Assembly: GCA_945874155.1 (NCBI GenBank)
Contig: CAMCFO010000004.1
Coordinates: forward strand, 37,312-101,311
From: an uncultured Bacteroidales bacterium
GTDB lineage: Bacteria; Bacteroidota; Bacteroidia; Bacteroidales; UBA932
Reading direction: 5' to 3'
DNA length: 64,000 nucleotides
Part shown: positions 29,235 through 38,491 of the stretch, in pieces
Layout: every line of letters begins with the position of its first letter
Numbering within the stretch: position 1 is the first letter of the stretch
Translations under genes and position numbers: made by a program
The notes under the pieces: generated by a model
What the model saw: the letters and a program-made list of their open reading frames with translations, nothing else
Told to the model about the DNA's origin: nothing
Databases searched by the model: none

Positions 29235-29265
29235 CAAAGGTAGGAATAATTTTTTCCAAAACCAA
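29235..29265 (-). promoter_or_regulatory. Putative promoter for yceD-rpmF
   Basis: Minus-strand TACCTTTG (29235-29242) matches TAnnTTTG; a TTG lies 20 bp further upstream (29263-29265). The box is 19 bp before the yceD start. Confidence 0.6.
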
Positions 29266-29307
29266 TTTATAGGCTCAATATTTCTCACAAAGAGCCGAAA
29301 ATCGTCA

Positions 29308-31119
29308 TCAATCCTCATCTGAGGCATCTCCACCGCGCCTCTTTCTCTCAATAGGGTCAAGTATGATTTTTCTCAGACGCATCGATTTCGGGGTCACTTC
29401 CACGAGTTCGTCCTCCTGAATGTATTCCAGAGCCTCCTCCAGGGAGAAGACAATTGGAGGCGGAAGCATAACCTTATCGTCGCTTCCGGATGCACGCATA
29501 TTGGTGAGTTTCTTGGTCTTGCAGATATTGATATTGAGGTCGCGTTCGCGGGTGTGCTCGCCCACCACCTGTCCGGTGTAGATATCCACTCCCGGGTCGA
29601 TGAAGAAGCGGCCCCTGTCCTGGAGCTTGTCCATAGAATATGCAACTGATACACCTGTTTCCAAAGACACGAGGGAACCGTTTGTCCTGCGCTCTATATC
29701 TCCCTTGTATGGTTCATAATCCTTGAACCTGTGTGCAACCACTGCCTCGCCCTGGGTTGCGGTGAGAAGGTTGCTGCGCAGTCCCATCAGACCCCTTGCC
29801 GGAATGTCGAATTCAAGGTGGGTGCGGTCTCCCCTGTTCTCCATATGGATCAGGGCAGCCTTGCGGCGGGTGGAAATCTCTATTGCCTTGCCCACGAACT
29901 CCTCAGGAACATCTATGGTAAGGTTTTCTATAGGCTCGCACCTCTGGCCGTTGATGGTTTTGTCCAGAACCTTAGGCTGACCCACCTGAAGTTCGAAACC
30001 CTCGCGACGCATAGTCTCGATGAGCACCGAAAGATGAAGCACGCCTCGTCCATATACTATAAAGGAATCGGCATTCGGACCCGGTTTCACCCTGAGAGCA
30101 AGATTCTTCTCGAGTTCCTTCTCCAGACGCTCCTTCAAATGGCGGGAGGTGACGAATTTGCCCTCACGGCCGAAGAAAGGAGAGTTGTTGATGCAGAAAA
30201 GCATGCTCATAGTAGGCTCGTCCACTGCAATAGGCGGCAGCGGTTCCGGGTTTTCAAAGTCTGCGATAGTGTCTCCGATTTCGAATCCGTCTATGCCCAC
30301 GACAGCGCAGATGTCCCCGCACTGCACGCTTTCAACCTTGGTCTTGCCCAGGCCGGTAAAACTCATCAGGTCCTTGATTTTCTGTTTCTGGATGATGTCG
30401 TATCTCTTGCAGAGGCTTATGTTCATTCCGGCCTTGAGTTCTCCCCTGGTGACCCTTCCGATGGCAATACGTCCCACATAAGGGGAATATTCCAAGGAGG
30501 AGATGAGCAGCTGAGGAGTACCCTCAACCACCTGAGGAGCCGGAACAGCCTCCAGAATGGTGTCCAGCAGAGCAGTGATGTCAGTTGTCGGCTTCCTCCA
30601 GTCGAGGGACATCCAACCCTGTTTTGCACTTCCGTAAACGGTCTTGAAGTCAAGCTGGTCATCGGTGGCGTTGAGAGAGCACATAAGATCGAAGACCTCT
30701 TCCTGCACTTCGTCCGGACGGCAATTGAGCTTGTCCACCTTGTTGATTACCACCACCGGCTTCTTGCCCATCTCGATGGCTTTCTGGAGCACAAACCTGG
30801 TCTGAGGCATACAGCCCTCGAATGCGTCCACAAGCAGGAGCACCCCGTCCGCCATATTCAGCACCCTTTCCACCTCACCACCGAAGTCACTATGGCCCGG
30901 GGTGTCGATTATATTGATTTTGACATCCTTATATACGACTGATACGTTCTTTGCGAGGATTGTAATTCCGCGTTCCCTTTCGAGATCGTTGTTGTCAAGA
31001 ATGAGTTCTCCGAGATTTTCCTGGCCTCTCACCAGTTTCGCCTGATAAATCATCCTGTCCACGAGAGTGGTTTTGCCGTGGTCAACGTGGGCGATGATTG
31101 CGATGTTTCTGATTTCCAT
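29308..31119 (-). CDS. typA: Translational GTPase BipA/TypA
   Basis: A ribosome-associated GTPase for assembly and stress adaptation. The 603-residue protein has the G1 motif AHVDHGKTTL near residue 10, G2 RGITILAK, G3 DTPGHSDFGGE, G4 NKVDKL, followed by EF-G-like domains III and V and the BipA-specific C-terminal domain (about 480-603). Length and the SDDKVMLPPPIVFSLEEALEYI-type ending fit TypA and exclude LepA or EF-G. An excellent promoter match lies upstream. Confidence 0.96.
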   Translation of the reverse strand: MEIRNIAIIAHVDHGKTTLVDRMIYQAKLVRGQENLGELILDNNDLERERGITILAKNVSVVYKDVKINIIDTPGHSDFGGEVERVLNMADGVLLLVDAFEGCMPQTRFVLQKAIEMGKKPVVVINKVDKLNCRPDEVQEEVFDLMCSLNATDDQLDFKTVYGSAKQGWMSLDWRKPTTDITALLDTILEAVPAPQVVEGTPQLLISSLEYSPYVGRIAIGRVTRGELKAGMNISLCKRYDIIQKQKIKDLMSFTGLGKTKVESVQCGDICAVVGIDGFEIGDTIADFENPEPLPPIAVDEPTMSMLFCINNSPFFGREGKFVTSRHLKERLEKELEKNLALRVKPGPNADSFIVYGRGVLHLSVLIETMRREGFELQVGQPKVLDKTINGQRCEPIENLTIDVPEEFVGKAIEISTRRKAALIHMENRGDRTHLEFDIPARGLMGLRSNLLTATQGEAVVAHRFKDYEPYKGDIERRTNGSLVSLETGVSVAYSMDKLQDRGRFFIDPGVDIYTGQVVGEHTRERDLNINICKTKKLTNMRASGSDDKVMLPPPIVFSLEEALEYIQEDELVEVTPKSMRLRKIILDPIERKRRGGDASDED

Positions 31120-31144
31120 ATATTACTCTTGTTTTTCGGGGGTG

Positions 31145-31174
31145 CAAAGGTATAAAAAAAGCATAAAAATTCAA
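31145..31174 (-). promoter_or_regulatory. Bacteroidetes-type promoter for typA
   Basis: On the minus strand TTG (31172-31174), 19-bp spacer, then TACCTTTG (31145-31152). This matches the TTG-N19-TAnnTTTG consensus exactly and lies 25 bp before the typA ATG. Confidence 0.75.
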
Positions 31175-31249
31175 TAGTTTCGCGAGTCTTATGGAATTGC
31201 GAAACCCGAATAAAGCGTGCGAAAGTGTGCGGCTAAAAAGACTTTTGGG

Positions 31250-32188
31250 TCAGCCCCTTTGTAAATACGAGCTTATGTTGGAGGCAATTCCCTCTACCAG
31301 TCTCTGGCGGGCCTCAACGCTTGCCCAGCCTATGTGAGGAGCAAGCGAGAGCCTTTCGGGATGCGCCACATGCAGAAGCGGATTGTCCTGCGGCAGAGGC
31401 TCCGTGGAGAAGACATCCAGGCCGGCTCCGGCTATGGTCCCGTTGTCAATTGCCTCGGCAAGTGCCGCTTCATCGACTATTCCGCCACGGCCCATATTGA
31501 TGAGGATTGCGCTTGGTTTCATCAATTTCAAACGTTCACCGCCTATGAGACCTGCCGTGGCGCTGTTGAGAGGGGCGTGTATGCTGACTATGTCGGATTC
31601 CCTGAGCAACTGCTCTATGCCCACTGAAGGATATTCAGTGCAATGGGAGGTGCCTGAAGTGGAGAAATAGCTGACCTTCATACCGAAGGCTGATGCAATG
31701 CGGGCGACTCTGCTGCCTATGTTGCCCATTCCGATTATACCCATCTGTTTGCCGGCCAGCTCCGGGAAGGGGACGCTGACATCTGTGAAGAGGCCGCTGC
31801 GGGAATAGGCTCCAGACTTCACCTTGGCATCGTAGAAAGGAGCTTTGCAAGTCAGGCTCAGGATGTGGGTGAAAGTGAGCTGGACCACAGATTCTGTGGA
31901 ATAGGCGGCTACGTTTTTGACGGGTATATTGCGCTCGGCCGCTGAAGGGAGGTCAATATTGTTGACTCCGGTGGCAGCTTCGCATATTAGTTTCAGCTTC
32001 GGGGCGGCATCCATCAGCTCCGAGGTTACCTTTATTTTATTGATTATCAGAACATCCGCATCTTTCACGCGAAGCAGGGCCTCCTGAGGGGTGGAATTGG
32101 GCCAGCAGGTGAGTTCACCCAGGGAAGCTATCGGCGAGAGGCTGATATCTTCGCCTATTGTGGCTGCGTCCAGGAATACTATTTTCAT
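31250..32188 (-). CDS. D-isomer specific 2-hydroxyacid dehydrogenase
   Basis: A 312-residue NAD-dependent oxidoreductase from the ATG at 32188; the open frame extends to 32242 but the MKIVFLDAATIGED start fits the family. The nucleotide-binding motif GIIGMGNIGSRVARIA is near residue 147, and the catalytic Arg, Glu and His are in the expected places (NMGRGGIVDE..., LAPHIGWAS). Resembles glycerate/hydroxypyruvate-type enzymes. It differs from the SerA in this window, whose active-site His is replaced by Lys. Confidence 0.86.
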   Translation of the reverse strand: MKIVFLDAATIGEDISLSPIASLGELTCWPNSTPQEALLRVKDADVLIINKIKVTSELMDAAPKLKLICEAATGVNNIDLPSAAERNIPVKNVAAYSTESVVQLTFTHILSLTCKAPFYDAKVKSGAYSRSGLFTDVSVPFPELAGKQMGIIGMGNIGSRVARIASAFGMKVSYFSTSGTSHCTEYPSVGIEQLLRESDIVSIHAPLNSATAGLIGGERLKLMKPSAILINMGRGGIVDEAALAEAIDNGTIAGAGLDVFSTEPLPQDNPLLHVAHPERLSLAPHIGWASVEARQRLVEGIASNISSYLQRG

Positions 32189-32225
32189 AATTGTCAGAAT
32201 TTTTGTCGCTGTTAGGGCGATTCCA

Positions 32226-32265
32226 AAAAAGGAGGCCATCAAATTCTCCTTTGATTACCTCCTTT
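32226..32265 (-). terminator. Strong Rho-independent terminator after tRNA-Leu
   Basis: AAAGGAGG/CCTCCTTT outer stem (32228-32235 and 32258-32265) with an inner ATCAAA/TTTGAT stem. On the minus strand it is followed by a T run. It begins 2 bp after the tRNA 3' end. Confidence 0.82.
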
Positions 32266-32266
32266 G

Positions 32267-32350
32267 TGCGCGAGACCAGAGTCGAACTGGCACGCCATTG
32301 CTGGCACTACCTTCTGAGAGTAGCGCGTCTACCAATTTCGCCACCCGCGC
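32267..32350 (-). tRNA. tRNA-Leu (anticodon CAG)
   Basis: An 84-nt class II tRNA with a long variable arm. Acceptor GCGCGGG pairs with CTCGCGC. The anticodon stem CTACT/GGTAG encloses CTCAGAA, giving CAG. The T loop is TTCGACT. CCA is not encoded. Confidence 0.93.
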
Positions 32351-32414
32351 TCAGAATGGACTGCAAAGATAGGTATTTTTTTTAAAACCGCAAGGTTTTC
32401 TTGCGAATACGAAT

Positions 32415-33803
32415 CTAAACCTCCCAGCGTCCACCGGGGCCGAAGAGGAAACGGGAAACATCGGGCATAAGTCCGAGACGGTGGAGAAGATCCACAGCAG
32501 TGATGCGGTCCCGCATATATGGCATTGATTCAAAGGCCTTTTTGAGCTCTGCACGGGAAACGGCAATCATTTCCGGCTCATAAGGAGCGTGGGCTGCGCG
32601 GAGACGGTCATAGACCTGACGGTATGGGATGAGTTGGGCACGAAGGCGATTGCACATAGTCCTCCAGTTCTTTTTAACCGTCAAAAGTTCGCTGCGGATT
32701 TCCTCCCTGCCGACATATTTGCTGTCCGCAACCTCCAAAGCCTTTTCCAGCAACTCGGGCATATCAGCAAAGAGTTTATGGATTTCCCGGGCCATTTCCT
32801 CCTTGGAAGGCCATTTTTCCACGCAAGCCTCCACATCTATGGTATCCGGATCCAGACCGAGCAGGTACTCAAAGGCAGAAATGGAAACCAGAGAACCTAT
32901 GCCCACAGCAAATCCGTGAGGCACAGGACGGCCTGGCGAAAGGAAGGACTTGCCCTTTTCGAATCCCGGCACTTCCTCTTCCCCGCTGTAACGCAGGCCT
33001 GTCATCTCCCAGTAATGTCCGAAGAGGTGTTCCGTGCCTGAAGCCGGGCGGCTACTCTGCACCACCTGCATAGCAAAACCACTGAGTATCAAACCGTTTG
33101 CCAGCTCCTCAATCGCCTCAACCTTGCCTTCATAGACATCCTCAGGCTTGGAAATCGCCTCCATCAGATTGTCTTGAACTATGTCAAAAGCCAGGTCGTC
33201 GATTTTTTCGCAACCCATTTCGTCTGCCACTATCCAATCGGCACCTGCCGGTATCTTGGCAATCAGGTCAGCATATCCGGAAACGGCCAGATATTTCGGA
33301 GCCTTGGCGGCTATGGCCGGGTCCAGAACTATGCCGAGCGGAGCGCGACTCTCGAAAGTCTGCTTGCTGCCGTCCTTCATCACCGATGCACCACTGGAGG
33401 CGAATCCATCCATAGACACCGTGGTGGCAACTATCATATATCTTCGTCCAAGATGATATGAAGCCAGTTTGGTGAGGTCGTTCAGAACCCCGGCACCCAC
33501 GGCGATGGGAATCGCATCTGAACCTGCCAGATAATTCTCAAGTTGCTCCATATATGACCATTCGGCAAACAGGTTCGGGTCTTTGAATATATATGGTTCG
33601 ACCATAGGCATACCTGCATCCTGGAGAACATTGTAGAGTTGCTCTCCGGCAATCTTCCAGGTGTTTTCGTCCGACACCACCACAGCCGCAGAAGATGGGA
33701 AAAGCCTTCTGAACATTGCAGGTGCAGTTCTGATGGCCCCGACGCCGATTCTCAGCGCCCTGGTGTCAGAAGTCTTTTTCAACACATATTCTATATCGTA
33801 CAT
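32415..33803 (-). CDS. Glycerol-1-phosphate dehydrogenase-like (iron-containing ADH superfamily)
   Basis: About 462 residues. The N-terminal part is a nucleotide-binding domain with AVGAGVLNDLTKLASY (about 100-115), the GGG-type site of this superfamily, and VATTVSMDGFASSGAS. The metal ligands are expected in SGYADLIAK (Asp), SGTEHLFGHYWE (His) and PHGFAVGIG (His); all are present. This is the EgsA/AraM set of G1P dehydrogenases, which reduce dihydroxyacetone phosphate to sn-glycerol-1-phosphate. It has a C-terminal helical extension of about 80 residues beyond the usual length. The ATG at 33803 is used rather than TTG two codons upstream. It starts 2 bp after the DUF1015 stop. Confidence 0.78.
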   Translation of the reverse strand: MYDIEYVLKKTSDTRALRIGVGAIRTAPAMFRRLFPSSAAVVVSDENTWKIAGEQLYNVLQDAGMPMVEPYIFKDPNLFAEWSYMEQLENYLAGSDAIPIAVGAGVLNDLTKLASYHLGRRYMIVATTVSMDGFASSGASVMKDGSKQTFESRAPLGIVLDPAIAAKAPKYLAVSGYADLIAKIPAGADWIVADEMGCEKIDDLAFDIVQDNLMEAISKPEDVYEGKVEAIEELANGLILSGFAMQVVQSSRPASGTEHLFGHYWEMTGLRYSGEEEVPGFEKGKSFLSPGRPVPHGFAVGIGSLVSISAFEYLLGLDPDTIDVEACVEKWPSKEEMAREIHKLFADMPELLEKALEVADSKYVGREEIRSELLTVKKNWRTMCNRLRAQLIPYRQVYDRLRAAHAPYEPEMIAVSRAELKKAFESMPYMRDRITAVDLLHRLGLMPDVSRFLFGPGGRWEV

Positions 33804-33805
33804 TT

Positions 33806-35065
33806 TCAAAAGAGGTGTATGGCGAGGCCCGAGCGCAATTTCGGTTCGAACCAGGTAGTCTTTGGCGGCATAATGTTACCGCTGTCTGCTATATCAATCA
33901 ACTGTTTCATTGAAACCGGACAAAGGGCAAAGGCGATTTTCATTTCACCACTGTCCACCCGGCGAGCCAATTCTCCGAGCCCGCGGATTCCGCCCACGAA
34001 ATCAATGCGTTTATCCCTGCGCAAGTCCTTGATACCCAAGATTCTGTCGAGCACTCTTTCGGAAAGCAGAGTGACGTCCAGGACTCCGATTGGGTCTGAG
34101 TCGTTGCAACGCCCTGGCTTGGCCTTGAGGGAATACCACTTCCCTTCCAGATACATAGAGAACTCGTGAAGTTTCACTGGAGCAAAGCCGTCTGCAGCCT
34201 GTTGTCTGTCCGCCTCGCTGCCCAGTTCCTCAATCTCGAAATCTTCCGCAAGAAGTTCGGTCAGCTGAGCTGGAGTGTGTCCGTTCAGATCCTTGACCAA
34301 ACGGTTGTAGTCCATAATCCGGAGCTGGTTCTGAGGAAATGCTACGGCCATAAACCAGTTGTATTCTTCCTCACCGGTATGCTGAGGATTGCCGGCCCTC
34401 CTTTCCGCTCCCACTCTGGCAGCCGCTGCCGTACGATGGTGTCCGTCAGCGACATAGAAGGCATCCACTGCTGAAAATCCCCTTGTAATTGCCTGGATGT
34501 CAGCCTCATCGTCCACCACCCAGAACTTATGTCCGAAACCGTCCGCCGCCACGAAATCGTACTCCGGTTCAGTGGCTATGTATTTTGCAACAACAGCATC
34601 GATGGACTCGGATTCATTGTAGGCAAAGAACACAGGCTCTATATTGGCAGACTGTATATTCACGTGAACCATACGGTCATCCTCCTTGTCCTTGCGGGTG
34701 AGCTCGTGTTTCTTAATGGTGCCGTTGGCGTAATCGTCGATATGGGCACAAAGCACAAGTCCATACTGGGTGCGGCCGCCCATAGTCTGGGCATAGACAT
34801 AATAATTCTGCTTGCCGTCCTGACGCAGCCAGCCTTTTTCCCTCCACAATTTGAAATTCTCCACTGCCTTGTCGTAGGCTGCCCGGGAATGTTCGTCAAT
34901 AATGGGGTCGAAATCTATTTCCGGCCTGGTGATGTGCAGAAGGGATTTTTCTCCAGCTTCGGCTTTTGCCTCCTCCGAATTGAGCACATCGTAGGGACGG
35001 GCTGCCACCTCCTCCACAATGGACTTTGGAGGACGCAATGCGGCAAATGGTTTTACTCTTACCAT
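33806..35065 (-). CDS. DUF1015 family protein
   Basis: A 419-residue cytoplasmic protein starting MVRVKPFAALRPPKS, with ARPYDVLNSEEAKAEA and the signature YVADGHHRTAAAARVG (about 203-218). DUF1015 genes are typical neighbours of serA and serC in Bacteroidetes, as here: it lies 3 bp after serA. It has been linked to serine/phosphoserine metabolism (SerB-like candidate), but I see no direct proof of activity. Confidence 0.82.
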   Translation of the reverse strand: MVRVKPFAALRPPKSIVEEVAARPYDVLNSEEAKAEAGEKSLLHITRPEIDFDPIIDEHSRAAYDKAVENFKLWREKGWLRQDGKQNYYVYAQTMGGRTQYGLVLCAHIDDYANGTIKKHELTRKDKEDDRMVHVNIQSANIEPVFFAYNESESIDAVVAKYIATEPEYDFVAADGFGHKFWVVDDEADIQAITRGFSAVDAFYVADGHHRTAAAARVGAERRAGNPQHTGEEEYNWFMAVAFPQNQLRIMDYNRLVKDLNGHTPAQLTELLAEDFEIEELGSEADRQQAADGFAPVKLHEFSMYLEGKWYSLKAKPGRCNDSDPIGVLDVTLLSERVLDRILGIKDLRRDKRIDFVGGIRGLGELARRVDSGEMKIAFALCPVSMKQLIDIADSGNIMPPKTTWFEPKLRSGLAIHLF

Positions 35066-35068
35066 AAT

Positions 35069-35992
35069 CTAACGGTTAAGTCTGAAACGTTCACAACCTT
35101 CCTTGAGGTATGCAACTATCTGATTTGCAGCGGCAAGACCGGCATTGACATTGGCCTCTGCGGTCTCTGCTCCCATTTTCTTCGGGGTCGCAAAATAACG
35201 CTTGCCAAGGGCCTGCTCAAAATCGGCGGCAGCATCAGGAGCAACGTCTGCAATATATTTGAGGTCGTCTCTCCCGCTGCTCAACAGGGCCAGAAGCGAA
35301 GCCTCATCAATTACTTCCTTTCTCGCGGTATTCACCAGGCAAGCTCCCTTAGGCATAAGGGAAACAAGTGAGGCCCCTACGGAACCGACTGTCTGAGGGG
35401 TTGCTGGTATATGCAGGGACACGAAATCCGAAGACCCGTATAACTGTTCCAAGGATTCGGCAACTTCCACGCCTGCCGCCTCCATATCTTCCGGCTTCAC
35501 GAAAGGATCATAAGCCATCACTTTCATTCCGAGAGCGGCAGCCTTGGCTCCCACCAGCCTTGCCACATTGCCGAAAGCCTGCAGCCCGAGCCTCTTACCG
35601 GAAATCTCCGAACCAGTGCCCGGCGTAAAACGGTTGCGTGACATATAAATCATAAATGCTATTGCAAGTTCAGCCACGGCATTGGCATTCTGCCCCGGGG
35701 TGTTCATAGCCACCACATTGTGGGCAGTACAAGCCTCCAGGTCCAGATTATCATAACCGGCTCCGGCCCTTACCACGATTTTCAGCTTCTTAGCCGCATC
35801 GAGCACTGCCTTTGTTACCTTGTCGGAACGCACGATGAGAGCATCCACATTCGCCACCGACTCAATGAGTTCTGCTTCTGAAACATATTTTTCAAGCATT
35901 ACGGTTTCAATTCCCGCTGCCTTGAAAATAGCTTTAATACCTTCCACTGCCTTTGCTGCAAAAGGCTTCTGAGTTGCCACCAATGCTTTCAT
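35069..35992 (-). CDS. serA: D-3-phosphoglycerate dehydrogenase, short lysine-type
   Basis: First step of serine synthesis: oxidises 3-phosphoglycerate to phosphohydroxypyruvate. About 307 residues, with no C-terminal ACT domain, so it is the short type III form. It has VRAGAGYDNLD, a Rossmann region LGLQAFGNVARLVG, and NTARKEVIDE. The site that normally reads PHxG with a catalytic His reads TPKKMGAET here, so a Lys takes its place. That is the known type IIIK arrangement of some Bacteroidetes and Entamoeba enzymes. The ATG at 35992 is preferred to TTG two codons earlier. It follows serC by 2 bp. Confidence 0.88.
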   Translation of the reverse strand: MKALVATQKPFAAKAVEGIKAIFKAAGIETVMLEKYVSEAELIESVANVDALIVRSDKVTKAVLDAAKKLKIVVRAGAGYDNLDLEACTAHNVVAMNTPGQNANAVAELAIAFMIYMSRNRFTPGTGSEISGKRLGLQAFGNVARLVGAKAAALGMKVMAYDPFVKPEDMEAAGVEVAESLEQLYGSSDFVSLHIPATPQTVGSVGASLVSLMPKGACLVNTARKEVIDEASLLALLSSGRDDLKYIADVAPDAAADFEQALGKRYFATPKKMGAETAEANVNAGLAAANQIVAYLKEGCERFRLNR

Positions 35993-35994
35993 AA

Positions 35995-37092
35995 TCAAGC
36001 GTTTTGATTGACCTTTGTTTCAAATTCGCGCATAGTGTCCACGAGGGCCTGAACAGACTCCAGAGGGCAGGCGTTATAGATGGATGCCCTGAATCCGCCC
36101 ACTGACCTGTGGCCCTTGATGCCGACCATACCCCTCTCCTTTGCAAATGCGAGGAAGTCGTCCTGAAGGTTTTCATAGCCAGGTGCCATCACGAAGCAGA
36201 CGTTCATTATGGACCTGTCCTCAACTGCTGCGGTGCCCACAAAAACGCTGTTGCGGTCTATTTCGGAATAGAGCAGAGCCGCCTTTTCGCGATTACGCTT
36301 GTTGATAACCTCGACTCCTCCCTGCTCCTTGAGCCATTTGAGGGTTTCCTTCATCACGAAAATCGGGAAGACGGGCGGGGTGTTGAACATAGAAGCGCCC
36401 TTGATGTGAGTCCGATAGTCGAGCATAGTCGGGATGTAGTGGCTGACCTTGCCGAGCATTTCCTTATTCACTATGGCGAAGGTGACTCCCGCAGGACCCA
36501 CGTTTTTCTGGGCTCCTCCATAGATGAGGGCATATTTGGACACATCCACCGGACGGGACATTATGTCAGAGGACATATCCGCAATCAAAGGAACGGGACA
36601 GTCCATATCGTAACGGATCTCGGTACCGTAGATGGTGTTGTTGGTGGTTATATGGAAATAGTCCAAGTCGCTCGGGATTTCATATCCCTTAGGAATATAG
36701 GAATAGGTCTTATCGACTGAGGATGCCACTGCAATTGCCTGGGCTCCAATGGATTCAGCATAGTTCTTTGCCTCGGTAAAAGCTTTTTTCGCCCACACGC
36801 CGGTTTCGAGATATCCCGCCTTCTTGTCAAAAAAATTCATCACCGCGTAGAGGAAACCGAGGCTTGCGCCACCTCCCAGAAAGAGGACCTCGTGTGTGTC
36901 GGGGATATTCAGGAGTTCCTTCCACAACTGACGGCACTCGTCCATTACGGCTTCCCATTCCTTGGAACGGTGTGAAACTTCTATGACGGACATTCCTGTT
37001 CCTGAAAAATCTTCGAGTGCAGCTATGGCTGCCTTTATCGCCGGCTCAGGCAAGACGCAGGGTCCGGCATTGAAATTATGTACTTTTTTCAT
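35995..37092 (-). CDS. serC: Phosphoserine aminotransferase
   Basis: Second step of serine synthesis and also of PLP synthesis. The 365-residue class V aminotransferase has [12 protein letters not shown] near the start, EVSHRSKEW, and the PLP-Lys in [12 protein letters not shown] (about 190). The C-terminal [19 protein letters not shown] is characteristic of SerC. It begins the serC-serA-DUF1015-G1PDH run. A TATATTTG -7 candidate lies at 37127-37134. Confidence 0.94.
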   Translation of the reverse strand: MKKVHNFNAGPCVLPEPAIKAAIAALEDFSGTGMSVIEVSHRSKEWEAVMDECRQLWKELLNIPDTHEVLFLGGGASLGFLYAVMNFFDKKAGYLETGVWAKKAFTEAKNYAESIGAQAIAVASSVDKTYSYIPKGYEIPSDLDYFHITTNNTIYGTEIRYDMDCPVPLIADMSSDIMSRPVDVSKYALIYGGAQKNVGPAGVTFAIVNKEMLGKVSHYIPTMLDYRTHIKGASMFNTPPVFPIFVMKETLKWLKEQGGVEVINKRNREKAALLYSEIDRNSVFVGTAAVEDRSIMNVCFVMAPGYENLQDDFLAFAKERGMVGIKGHRSVGGFRASIYNACPLESVQALVDTMREFETKVNQNA

Positions 37093-37138
37093 ATAGATTC
37101 GTATTAGGACGAACGATTATAACTTACAAATATAAGAA

Positions 37139-37783
37139 TTAATTTTGAATGTCACCGGTCTCCACGCTGTCTTGGGCAGGGACAGGCTTCTCCACCGAGC
37201 AATTCTCCAAGTCTGAGATGCGGGAGAGGAAATCTTCTGCAAGGGACAGCCTCACCTGCGCCGTCACCGTGCATCCCGTGCCGAAATCGCGATTCAGAAT
37301 TTCCGCCTTGAGGTCTTTGAGTATTTTCATCACATTGTTCATCTGGAGGTAATCGAAATCCAGACGGAAAATTTCTGTGGCTGTCTTTTCCACTATGGTG
37401 GCAGCGGAAAGAGCATCCTCGGTGGAAGTCTTGTATGCCCGTATGAGGCCCGGAATGCCCAGCTTTATGCCGCCGAAATAGCGGACCACCACGACCAGCA
37501 CGTCGCTCAGTCCCAGGGAGTCGATGCGGCCGAGGATTTGCCGGCCTGCCGAACCGGAGGGTTCACCGTCATCATTTGCGCGGAAAACATCTGCCTTGTA
37601 GCCAAGACGGTAGGCATAGCAATGGTGACGGGCATCGTGGTATTCCTTTTTCAACCCCTGGACTATATTCTTGATTTGTTCTTCTGTCTCAACAGGATAT
37701 GCAAATGCCAGGAAGCGGCTTCCGTTGTCGCGGAACAGGCCTTCCGATGGGGATGCTATTGAAAGAAATGTGTCTTTTTCCAT
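37139..37783 (-). CDS. YigZ/IMPACT family protein
   Basis: A 214-residue protein with the IMPACT N-terminal domain. Conserved segments are ARHHCYAYRLG, FRANDDGEPSGSAG and VVRYFGGIKLG, followed by the DUF1949 C-terminal domain. Cellular role uncertain; homologues are linked to translation regulation. Confidence 0.87.
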   Translation of the reverse strand: MEKDTFLSIASPSEGLFRDNGSRFLAFAYPVETEEQIKNIVQGLKKEYHDARHHCYAYRLGYKADVFRANDDGEPSGSAGRQILGRIDSLGLSDVLVVVVRYFGGIKLGIPGLIRAYKTSTEDALSAATIVEKTATEIFRLDFDYLQMNNVMKILKDLKAEILNRDFGTGCTVTAQVRLSLAEDFLSRISDLENCSVEKPVPAQDSVETGDIQN

Positions 37784-37842
37784 ATAGTTCGTCAGACTTT
37801 GCCAAAATTACATATTATGGCGGTAATTGGCAAAGTTTATTG

Positions 37843-37872
37843 TTGAGGATTTCGTATCATTTTGTAACTTTG
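37843..37872 (+). promoter_or_regulatory. Bacteroidetes-type promoter for the acidic-tail protein and miaA
   Basis: TTG (37843-37845), 19-bp spacer, TAACTTTG (37865-37872). Matches the TTG-N19-TAnnTTTG consensus exactly and lies 44 bp before the ATG at 37917. This decides against a start at 37827. Confidence 0.75.
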
Positions 37873-37916
37873 CGTCCGCTTTGAGACCTGTCACAGGTCA
37901 TTTATTTTTATATTCT

Positions 37917-38489
37917 ATGGCTAAAATATTGAAATACAGAGTATCCCTGCCCGGGCTCAAGGGCTTCGAACGAATCTATGAACTTAAAGACAGCAATTCG
38001 CTGTATTCTTTCCATAAGAGGATGCACGCCGATATGGACTTCCCTATGGACCAGATTGTACTATTCAAATCAGTGAGACCGGACGGCAGCGCAATCGCCC
38101 GCTACAGCATACAGGATTTGGGAAAAGGCACTATTGACAATGTCACAGTCGGTGCCTGCCATTCCCGCGAAGAAGACAGTTTCGTATATTTTTACGATAC
38201 CACCAACAAGAAAAGCGTACTCGTGGATTTCGTGGAGGAAGTTGCGGCAAAACCGGGATTGACATATCCTGTGCTTACCGGCATCAAGGGCCCGAACCCT
38301 ATTGAATTCGAGAACGGATATGTGGCTTATGAAGACCTCCCTGAAGACAAGAAGAGGAACATCATACGCAAGGAAGAGGGGAATTGGGACGACGATGACG
38401 ACGATTTCGATGACGATGACGACTTCGACGAGGATGAGGACGACAAGGAAGAGGAAATTTACGATGAGAATGAAGGCAACGAGGACTGA
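37917..38489 (+). CDS. Plasmid pRiA4b ORF-3-like protein with acidic tail
   Basis: About 190 residues. The first 150 resemble the pRiA4b ORF-3-like family (VSLPGLKGFERIYELKDSNS, VYFYDTTNKKS, PPVLTG-type segments). The last 40 are almost pure Asp/Glu. The function of the family is not established; an acidic tail could bind a basic partner such as a ribosomal or DNA-binding protein. It overlaps no gene and ends 2 bp before the miaA TTG start, so the two are likely co-transcribed from the promoter at 37843. Confidence 0.72.
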   Translation: MAKILKYRVSLPGLKGFERIYELKDSNSLYSFHKRMHADMDFPMDQIVLFKSVRPDGSAIARYSIQDLGKGTIDNVTVGACHSREEDSFVYFYDTTNKKSVLVDFVEEVAAKPGLTYPVLTGIKGPNPIEFENGYVAYEDLPEDKKRNIIRKEEGNWDDDDDDFDDDDDFDEDEDDKEEEIYDENEGNED

Positions 38490-38491
38490 TT

